A stretch of DNA of 18,612 nt from JAAZAI01 sp050942875. GTDB lineage: Bacteria > Verrucomicrobiota > Kiritimatiellia > RFP12 > UBA3636. Shown here piece by piece: positions 1-5,053 of this stretch (positions are counted from its first letter, which is position 1; every line of letters begins with the position of its first letter). Location of the stretch: NCBI GenBank assembly GCA_050942875.1, contig JBMNOD010000066.1, positions 1 to 18,612 of the forward strand. Direction: 5' to 3'. The notes under the pieces are model-generated. The model was not told the origin of the DNA and did no database searches. It worked only from the letters and a program-made list of their open reading frames with translations. The position numbers and the translations under genes are program-made.

Positions 1-2
1 CC

Positions 3-545
3 GTCGCCGCCTACATCAACCTGAATCCCGTCCGTGCCGATGTCGTCGGGAGCCCCAGTGAGTATCAATGGTCAGGATATGGCGCAGCAAAGCAAGGCAA
101 AGGTCTTGCTCGCAAGGGGATGTGCAACCTTGTCGGCGCGGCGCTTGGGTTGAAAGAGGCTGTCTCATTTGAGATTGCGCTTGTCGCCTGCGATGCTGCG
201 CTGGAAGGACATGTGGATGCGCCTGCGTCTGTTGACGCCATTACTGCGAACGCTGTCAAGCATGACCCTGACAACGAGTCGAAATTCGATGCCGTTCAGG
301 TCAATGCGGCAATTCGAGAGGGCAAACCTCTTACGCTTTTTGAGGCGATACGTTGTAAAGTGCGCTACTTCAGCCATGGCGTCGCAGTGGGACCGGCTAC
401 ATTCGTGATTGAGATCGTCAAGCGCCTTGAGGCGGGGAAGGACACCAAGCGAAAATGTGCCGGATGCGGTGATTTGGATCTCTATACGGCGCGCCCATTG
501 CGTGGTGGTGGCGAATTGAGCGTACCTAAATCCCACATTGCTTAG
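3..545 (+). CDS. IS200-like / REP-associated (RAYT-type) transposase, C-terminal part, 5' truncated by window edge
   Basis: The reading frame is open from the first full codon at 3 and ends at a TAG (543-545), giving about 180 residues with the N-terminus outside the window. It begins VAAYINLNPVRADVVGSPSE, followed by YQWSGYGAA. This is the hallmark of the C-terminal half of Y1 (HUH) transposases of the IS200-like/REP-associated family, which typically read YI-LNPVRAG-V--P--Y-WSSY. Further on, KVRYFSHGVAVGPATFV and TARPLRGGGEL match the extra C-terminal module seen in transposases of this kind in PVC-type bacteria. The catalytic His-x-His and Tyr lie upstream and cannot be checked, so activity is unknown. 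A terminator-like hairpin follows about 60 nt downstream. An ATG at 120 is internal and not the real start. The family call is confident; the subgroup is from recall. Confidence 0.85.
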   Translation, partial: VAAYINLNPVRADVVGSPSEYQWSGYGAAKQGKGLARKGMCNLVGAALGLKEAVSFEIALVACDAALEGHVDAPASVDAITANAVKHDPDNESKFDAVQVNAAIREGKPLTLFEAIRCKVRYFSHGVAVGPATFVIEIVKRLEAGKDTKRKCAGCGDLDLYTARPLRGGGELSVPKSHIA

Positions 546-608
546 CTCAAAAACGCTACACAATCTAGTCGAACGAGCTTGAAATCCAGCGGTCGCCGCG
601 CCTGAACA

Positions 609-636
609 GAGACCACAAACGTGGTCTCCGTTTTCC
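609..636 (+). terminator. Perfect 8-bp hairpin followed by a short T-run; likely intrinsic terminator of the transposase
   Basis: GAGACCAC (609-616), a four-base loop AAAC, and GTGGTCTC (621-628) form a perfect 8-bp stem. It is followed by CGTTTTCC. The hairpin lies 63 nt after the transposase stop, as expected for a rho-independent terminator, though the T-run is short (four T). It could instead belong to the end structure of the mobile element. Confidence 0.5.
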
Positions 637-785
637 GTTGTGTAAAATCACGCATGATGGCCACCAAACCCAACTCAAAACTCGGCAAAATAGATGGTTT
701 TAGGATTTCAACAGGGTGCCGCACCTGTTCTCAATCAAAAACGACGGAATCTTCATCACAACTCTATTAAATTCCAACGTTTTTG

Positions 786-804
786 AGGGTCTGTCCCCTA
801 CCCT
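786..804. repeat. GGGTCTGTCCCC motif, candidate REP-type palindrome
   Basis: AGGG-TCTGTC-CCCT can form a short imperfect hairpin, and a second CCCT follows at 801-804. A GGGTCTGTCCCC core is, from general recall, a frequent companion of RAYT/IS200-like transposase genes in many genomes. Only one copy is visible here, so its repetitive nature is inferred from the nearby transposase and not shown. Confidence 0.35.
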
Positions 805-822
805 AATACGGGCAATCGGCGC

Positions 823-852
823 TTGTGCGGTGGGGCGGTTTTTTGGTAAGAT
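823..852 (+). promoter_or_regulatory. Possible sigma70-type promoter for the pseudopilin operon
   Basis: TTGTGC (823-828) and TAAGAT (847-852) are separated by 18 bp and lie about 55 nt before the gspG start. The fit to the -35 and -10 consensus is moderate (four of six at -10). No operator is visible. Confidence 0.3.
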
Positions 853-892
853 GGGGGCGTTCAAGGCAGTTGCATAGCTTTTTGCAGCGGGC

Positions 893-899
893 AAGGAGG
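893..899 (+). promoter_or_regulatory. Strong Shine-Dalgarno of gspG
   Basis: AAGGAGG lies eight bases before the ATG at 908. It is the best ribosome-binding site I found in the window and fixes the gspG start. Confidence 0.85.
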
Positions 900-907
900 C
901 ATTACTA

Positions 908-1315
908 ATGAGAAAGTCTGAAAAATGGGTCGAGCACGTCCGGCAGGGCGGTTTTACGCTGGTCGAGCTTTTGCTTGTCGTGGCCATTTTGGGCATTCTG
1001 GCCACAGTGGCCATCATGAATGTCGGCGGCATGAGCGACGACGCGCGCGTGTCGGCGACACGGTCGTCCATTTCCGCCATTGAACAGGCGGCGCGAATGT
1101 ACGAAGTGCGCACCGGTCGGTTCCCGGATTCCATCGACCAGCTTCTGCAGCCGATGGGGGATCGTCCGCCTTTGCTTGACGCGAAGTCGAAGAACGATGC
1201 GTGGGGCAATCCGTTCTCGTTTAAGAAGACGACGCATTTCATTGAGATTCGCAGTGCGGGCAAGGACGGCGCGATGAACACGGCGGACGACATTCTGAAC
1301 ACCGAGCAACAATAA
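908..1315 (+). CDS. gspG: Type II secretion major pseudopilin GspG
   Basis: This 135-residue protein is the usual GspG size. A 15-residue leader ending in RQGG precedes FTLVELLLVVAILGILA: the prepilin peptidase site falls between Gly15 and Phe16, with Glu at mature position +5 and a hydrophobic helix that serves as membrane anchor and assembly core. Residues 54-75 hold the conserved AARMYEVRTGRFPDS region. DAWGNPF and the C-terminal AGKDGAMNTADDI correspond to the GspG core and its calcium-binding loop. It would polymerise into the periplasmic pseudopilus that pushes folded proteins through the secretin. The ATG has an excellent Shine-Dalgarno at eight-base spacing. The stop TAA overlaps an ATG (TAATG), an arrangement usual for translational coupling to a next gene, but that reading frame is now broken. 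A solitary type IV pilin-like role is possible, but the G-H-I-J-K order favours secretion. Confidence 0.9.
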   Translation: MRKSEKWVEHVRQGGFTLVELLLVVAILGILATVAIMNVGGMSDDARVSATRSSISAIEQAARMYEVRTGRFPDSIDQLLQPMGDRPPLLDAKSKNDAWGNPFSFKKTTHFIEIRSAGKDGAMNTADDILNTEQQ

Positions 1316-1413
1316 TGGAGCCGTTCGCCATGCGGTCGTTCACGTGCCCGTACGCAGCGAAGCGGTTCACGTACACGCAAACGAAGACGAGGGGGACGCG
1401 AACGCGAACGTGA
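1315..1413 (+). pseudogene. Short ORF overlapping the gspG stop; possible remnant of the original gspH start
   Basis: An ATG shares its A with the gspG stop (TAATG) and opens 32 codons beginning MEPFAMRSFT before a TGA at 1411-1413 inside the hexamer repeats. The downstream genes I, J and K are all joined by tight start/stop overlaps, so this ATG is where a coupled gspH start would be expected. It is in a different frame from the gspH coding body. I infer that inserted repeat sequence separated the start from the body. A meaningless chance ORF is the alternative. Confidence 0.3.
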
Positions 1414-1424
1414 ACGTGAACGTA
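1363..1424. repeat. Degenerate hexamer tandem repeats of ACGNRR type
   Basis: Five clean in-register hexamers lie at 1395-1424: GACGCG, AACGCG, AACGTG, AACGTG, AACGTA. More degenerate units (ACGCAA, ACGAAG, ACGAGG) precede them from 1375. Translated, they give a meaningless NANVNVNV string, which argues that this is repeat DNA and not coding sequence. Confidence 0.65.
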
Positions 1425-1444
1425 ATCCATTTGCCCGCGGAGAC

Positions 1445-1586
1445 CGCGGTCCCCAGCGACACGGCTCGGGACGGACGAACCGGAGGCCGGAACGCTGGAG
1501 TCCGCCGTTTCGGCGTGGGGGTGCGATCGACAAAGCTCACGACAAAGTTTGCGACAAAGCTTCCTGGGATCGCGGTCCACAGCGGC
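1445..1586. repeat. Imperfect 16-bp direct repeat pair bounding the repeat mosaic
   Basis: CGCGGTCCCCAGCGAC (1445-1460) and CGCGGTCCACAGCGGC (1571-1586) match at 14 of 16 positions and lie 110 bp apart. The second copy ends immediately before the GTG at 1587, a candidate start for the downstream pseudopilin gene. Between them are a GC-rich stem CGCCG-TTT-CGGCG (1503-1515) and the 12-mer array. Confidence 0.5.
1529..1564. repeat. Three tandem 12-bp repeats with GACAAAG core
   Basis: GACAAAGCTCAC (1529-1540), GACAAAGTTTGC (1541-1552) and GACAAAGCTTCC (1553-1564) are contiguous and share the first seven bases plus position 9 (T). They lie in the poorly coding segment between gspG and the gspH-like gene. 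No gene function is implied; the arrangement looks like a short minisatellite. Confidence 0.7.
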
Positions 1587-2453
1587 GTGTCGACCGAGGC
1601 GCGCCGCGCTGGGGCGCGGGGGGCGGGGACGAAGCCCCGCCCGTACGATATTGTCGAGGGGTTTTGTGGAAAGGTTCCCGGCGGGTTCACCTTGATTGAG
1701 TTGTTGCTTGTCGTCGTGATCCTTGGCATTCTTGCCGCGATTGCGGCGCCGCGCTTCGGGCCGTTGCTTGCTGGCGGCCAGTTGCGCCTGGGGGCGAGCG
1801 ATCTTGCTTCGGCAGGCCGCTATGCGCGCTCGATGGCGCTGTTGAACCAGACGCCGGTGGATGTGACGGTCGATCCCGAGTCGGGGCGCATCGAGATCAA
1901 GGCGCGCGAGGCCGTCGCCGCCGCCTCGCTTGGAATGAGCGACATCGAGGCGATGACGAATGAATGGGGCTATACGGAGTCTCTGATCGAGACGAGCGCG
2001 CGTCGGCAGGCGTCGATCGCCGGCGGCTTTGGCCTCGCCGTTGCGAAGCAGGATCGCGAGGAGGCCGAGTGGCGCGGCGATTCCTCGATCACGAGCTTGT
2101 TTGCGCGCGTCGAGGCCGAGACGGGGGCAGGCGGAACCGAGAGCGGGGAGGGCGTCATGCCCGCCGCCACGGTGTCGTTCGAGGATTCCATCAACATCAC
2201 GCGCAAGGTGGAGGGCGTCAAGTTCCGTTTTTTGGGGTACGACGATGTCGTCGAGTCGCGTTCGGCGTATGCGGCCAAGGTTTATGACGAGTCTTTTGAC
2301 GAGGGTGGTCCGGTGACGATCCGCTATCGCGCCAACGGCACGGTGAGGCCGCATCGGTTTGCCGTGGTCGCCGCCGATGATGAGTCGGATCGGATGACGG
2401 TGGTCGTCAATGCGGTTGGTGGCGTGAAGATCGTCGATGGGGAGGGCAATTGA
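1587..2453 (+). CDS. gspH: GspH-like minor pseudopilin, start uncertain
   Basis: The recognisable protein begins at the prepilin motif GGFTLIELLLVVVILGILAA (codons from 1680), with Phe +1 and Glu +5, followed by LRLGASDLASAGRYARSMAL. That combination of a mature helix and a RYAR-S-AL segment is typical of GspH. The remaining region is acidic and Ala/Glu-rich (VEAETGAGGTESGEGVMP) and ends in a beta-rich part with RYRANGTVRPHRFAVVA and VNAVGGVKIV, also GspH-like. The frame is open back to a GTG at 1344, but that extension is mostly repeat sequence. I found no in-frame ATG before the motif. GTG 1587, giving a leader of about 32 residues, is the best standard start; ATT 1650 would give a short normal leader. 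None has a convincing Shine-Dalgarno. GspH would sit near the pseudopilus tip. The stop lies one base before the gspI ATG. Confidence 0.7.
   Translation: MSTEARRAGARGAGTKPRPYDIVEGFCGKVPGGFTLIELLLVVVILGILAAIAAPRFGPLLAGGQLRLGASDLASAGRYARSMALLNQTPVDVTVDPESGRIEIKAREAVAAASLGMSDIEAMTNEWGYTESLIETSARRQASIAGGFGLAVAKQDREEAEWRGDSSITSLFARVEAETGAGGTESGEGVMPAATVSFEDSINITRKVEGVKFRFLGYDDVVESRSAYAAKVYDESFDEGGPVTIRYRANGTVRPHRFAVVAADDESDRMTVVVNAVGGVKIVDGEGN
1621..1642. repeat. GC-rich inverted repeat upstream of the gspH coding body
   Basis: GGGCGGGG (1621-1628), a six-base spacer ACGAAG, and CCCCGCCC (1635-1642) form a perfect 8-bp stem. No T-run follows, so it is not a standard terminator. It lies 37 nt before the codons for the prepilin cleavage motif and could hinder ribosomes starting further upstream. 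Confidence 0.5.
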
Positions 2454-2454
2454 G

Positions 2455-2847
2455 ATGACAACGGCGAGTCGATCGGGCATGACGCTGGTGGAGGTGTTGA
2501 TGGCCGTCGTCATCTTGGGCGTCTGCATGCTCGGGTTGATGCAGGGGATTTCCGCTTCGCTGGAGGTTTTCAATGCTTCCGCCTACATCCACCAGGCTGC
2601 CAATGTGCTTGCGCGTGGCGATGCGGAGCATCCGATGATCGTCGAGTCCGATCCGGTGGAGGATCTTGTCGTGAGTCCCGACAGTTCGATTGAAGAGGGC
2701 TGGACGTATGAGCGGATCGTCGAGGAAGACGAAGACGAGGATGGAATTTACGTTGTGCGCACGAAGGTCGTCAAAGGGCGTGGGGGCCTCGGCATGGAAG
2801 AGGAGTACGTGCGCCTGTTCTATCATGGCCAGGGGGGGCGGCAATGA
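2455..2847 (+). CDS. gspI: Type II secretion minor pseudopilin GspI
   Basis: This protein has 130 residues, normal for GspI. A short leader ending SRSG precedes MTLVEVLMAVVILGVCMLGL; cleavage after Gly8 leaves Met at +1 and Glu at +5, a variant common in GspI. The rest is a small soluble domain with a very acidic stretch (IVEEDEDEDGIYVV) and a C-terminal beta segment (EEYVRLFYHG). GspI, GspJ and GspK form the tip complex that starts pseudopilus assembly. I chose the ATG at 2455, just after the gspH stop and preceded by GGGGAGGG about eight bases upstream. An in-frame GTG/ATG-like start further upstream at 2437 would overlap gspH and lengthen the leader needlessly. The stop overlaps the next ATG (ATGA), indicating coupling. 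Confidence 0.8.
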   Translation: MTTASRSGMTLVEVLMAVVILGVCMLGLMQGISASLEVFNASAYIHQAANVLARGDAEHPMIVESDPVEDLVVSPDSSIEEGWTYERIVEEDEDEDGIYVVRTKVVKGRGGLGMEEEYVRLFYHGQGGRQ

Positions 2848-3884
2848 GCGCGCGCGGCAATGCACGAGGCGGGCGCACGGGCATCACGCTCGTCGAGCTG
2901 CTCATGGCGACTGCGATTCTGGGGGTCGTTTCAGTGGTGGTGGCGATGACGTTGAATGTCGGGGTTGAGTCCTGGCGCACGGGCACGGCGCTCGCGGACG
3001 AGTCGCATCATGCCGATGCTGTCATTGAGCAGGTCGTCATGGCGTTGCGTTCGGCCTATTATCCGGAAGGGAAGGATGCGAACTACGATTACGGCTTCCA
3101 GTTCCAGGACGACGGCGAGTCGCCTGATGCCAAGGACGTGATCAGCTGGGTCAAGATCGGCCAGTCGCTCATTGGCGAAGATGTGCCGTGGGCGGGCGCG
3201 GCGCATCGTGTGGAGCTGTTTGTGCAGGACGGCATTTCCGGCGACGGCCCCGGGCTCTACGTCAAGGCTTGGCAGCTTGTGGGGCAGGCCGAGGACTTCG
3301 ATCCCGCCGAGGATGTCCAGCCGCTGTTGATTTCGGATCAGGTCGTTTCGTTTGATTGTCGGATGAAGGATCCCGACAAGGCTGAAATCGGCGGCGAGCC
3401 GTATGAATGGATTGATGAATGGACGGCGAGCAATCGGATTCCGACGCATGTGCTCATCTCGATCGCCATGAAGCCGCAGAAGGAGCGTGACGATCCGTTG
3501 GTCTATGCCCGTTGCGTACAGATTCCGATGTCGGAGATGTCGTGGAATCCGATCCAGACGGGTTCGCGTGATCGTGATCGCCGGAGCCGCCGTCCCGGCG
3601 TTTCGCCTGGCGGCGGACCGGGCGGGGCGCCTGGCGGAGCGCCGGGCATTGACATTCGCCGGCCCGGCACGGGGCCGAGTGCGCCTGGGCGCACGCCGAG
3701 GGTTGCACCGGGCGGCGGCGTCCGCCGACCCGGCTCGGGGGATTTCAATCGCGGCGGTTCTGGGCGGCCGGGGCGCACGGATGGCAGTGGCGGTTCGGGC
3801 CCTGACCGAAGACGTCCTCGCCCCGGTTCCGACGAGGGTTCGCGCCGCGACTTCCGGATTCGTTCCATTGGAGGCGGGCGATGA
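2844..3884 (+). CDS. gspJ: GspJ-like minor pseudopilin with long Gly/Pro/Arg-rich tail
   Basis: The 346-residue protein starts at an ATG overlapping the gspI stop. The leader ends GGRTG and is followed by ITLVELLMATAILGVVSVVV (Ile +1, Glu +5). Residues about 45-235 form the GspJ-type globular domain, including HRVELFVQDG, VVSFDCRMKD and IPTHVLISIAMKP, the late beta strands typical of GspJ. From about residue 240 to the end the protein is low-complexity and strongly basic, rich in Gly, Pro and Arg (for example SPGGGPGGAPGGAPG). GspJ is normally near 200 residues, so this tail of about 105 residues is an addition and is predicted to be disordered. The frame is intact up to the ATGA overlap with gspK, so a frameshift artefact is unlikely, though the repeat-prone GC-rich DNA makes it worth checking. 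Confidence 0.8.
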   Translation: MSARGNARGGRTGITLVELLMATAILGVVSVVVAMTLNVGVESWRTGTALADESHHADAVIEQVVMALRSAYYPEGKDANYDYGFQFQDDGESPDAKDVISWVKIGQSLIGEDVPWAGAAHRVELFVQDGISGDGPGLYVKAWQLVGQAEDFDPAEDVQPLLISDQVVSFDCRMKDPDKAEIGGEPYEWIDEWTASNRIPTHVLISIAMKPQKERDDPLVYARCVQIPMSEMSWNPIQTGSRDRDRRSRRPGVSPGGGPGGAPGGAPGIDIRRPGTGPSAPGRTPRVAPGGGVRRPGSGDFNRGGSGRPGRTDGSGGSGPDRRRPRPGSDEGSRRDFRIRSIGGGR

Positions 3885-4966
3885 GGCGCGTGGATTGTGC
3901 AGGAGGGCGTCCTCGTCTGGACGCTTGTGGCCGCGAGGGTTCGGCCTTGATCATGGCGCTGCTTGTCGTGGTCGTGCTCTCCATGCTGGTGGGTTCGTTT
4001 GGGTTTGAGGCGCATCTTGAGGCGAAGTACGCCAGTTATGCCAAGCGTCGGATCAAGGCGTCTCAGCTTGCCGAATCCGGGATCGCCATTGCGGAGATGC
4101 TCATGGCGAAGCAGTCCGGCGCGGCCTCAAGCTTGCCGGAGGACGAGGATCGCTGGTACGACGCCGCCGAGCGGCTGCGCCTTGGGCAGTCCATCCTCGG
4201 GCTCGTCGAGCCGGTCGGGGAGGGCTATGTGATCCTCGACATCGTGCCGGAGCCCGGACGGATCAACATCAACTTGCTGACTCCGGCGGACTGGGAGACG
4301 ATTTTGGCGAACATCGGCCTGCCGGAGGAATACTGGGAGGAGATCATCGACCCGATCATGGACTGGATGGACGAAGACGATCTGTCGAACCCGAAGGGCG
4401 CCGAGACGGAGGATTACTACAGTCTTCTTGATCCTCCCTACCAGGCGAAGAACGGCCCCTTCGACACGGTGCGCGAGCTTTTGCTCGTGAAGGGTTTTTC
4501 GGAGCCGATCCTTACGGGCGGCGTTTTTGATCCGGCGACGCTGCGTGATGAGACCTCCTCCTGGACAGGCACGCGCGTGAGCCGCTTCACGGAGACGAAC
4601 GACATCATCATCGCGGGGATCGAGCCGATGCTGACCACCTACGGCGACGGCAAGATCAACATCCAGTCTGCGCCTTACGACGTGCTTCGCACGTTGCCGG
4701 ACGTGGACGACATTCTGGCGCGCGCCATCATGGAGGAACGCGAGGCGATGGAGGATGACGAGCCCAACCCCTTTTCGAGCGTGGACGACTTGTTCATGCG
4801 CATCGAGGGCCTTGATCCCGCGATTCGGAACCGGGTCACGGTCAGTTCGCAGTACTTCCGCATCACGGCCACCGGCCGTGTGGGACCGGTCGAGCGCACG
4901 ATTTGGTGCATTGCGTATTGCGACGGCGGCTCCCTGCGTTATTTGCGATGGTGCGAAGAGCCGTAG
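3881..4966 (+). CDS. gspK: Type II secretion minor pseudopilin GspK
   Basis: This 361-residue protein is of GspK size. After a 20-residue leader with REG comes SALIMALLVVVVLSMLVGSF. As usual in GspK, the Glu +5 of other pseudopilins is absent, which suits its place at the very tip. LAESGIAIAEMLM is the family's helix extension. Residues about 118-170 hold EPGRININLL and DPIMDWMDEDD, then GPFDTVRELLLVKGF: the helical inserted domain and acidic metal-binding loop of the GspK family. INIQSAPYDVLRTLP (about 258-272) and the SSVDDLFMRI region form the second half. The ATG overlaps the gspJ stop by four bases. It is the last pseudopilin gene; GspL and GspM are not found downstream, where a different cluster begins after 87 nt. 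Confidence 0.87.
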   Translation: MRRVDCAGGRPRLDACGREGSALIMALLVVVVLSMLVGSFGFEAHLEAKYASYAKRRIKASQLAESGIAIAEMLMAKQSGAASSLPEDEDRWYDAAERLRLGQSILGLVEPVGEGYVILDIVPEPGRININLLTPADWETILANIGLPEEYWEEIIDPIMDWMDEDDLSNPKGAETEDYYSLLDPPYQAKNGPFDTVRELLLVKGFSEPILTGGVFDPATLRDETSSWTGTRVSRFTETNDIIIAGIEPMLTTYGDGKINIQSAPYDVLRTLPDVDDILARAIMEEREAMEDDEPNPFSSVDDLFMRIEGLDPAIRNRVTVSSQYFRITATGRVGPVERTIWCIAYCDGGSLRYLRWCEEP

Positions 4967-5053
4967 CGTGGCCGATTGACGGAGTGTGCGATCACGAGTG
5001 TTACGGCATTTTTTTGATTTGGCAATTTTTTCGGTCTCAGCACGGGAACCACG
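4967..5053 (+). promoter_or_regulatory. Spacer between pseudopilin and transporter clusters; weak promoter candidate
   Basis: This 87-nt spacer is AT-richer than its surroundings and has two T-runs (5010-5015 and 5027-5031), with no stem before them. TTGACG (4976-4981) is a good -35, but the best -10 at 17 bp (TGTTAC, 4999-5004) matches only three of six. GGGAA at 5044-5048 is a modest Shine-Dalgarno for the ATG at 5054. A separate promoter for the transporter cluster could be here, but support is weak. Confidence 0.25.

Noticed and set aside
1529..1564. CRISPR array
   Set aside because: The units are 12 bp and contiguous with no spacers, and no cas genes are near.
1344..1586. N-terminal extension of the gspH-like protein from GTG 1344
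   Set aside because: It encodes repeat-derived strings (NANVNVNV, TTKFATK) ahead of a prepilin leader, which should be short. It has no Shine-Dalgarno.
5008..5031. Intrinsic terminator after gspK
   Set aside because: There are T-runs but no GC stem in front of them.
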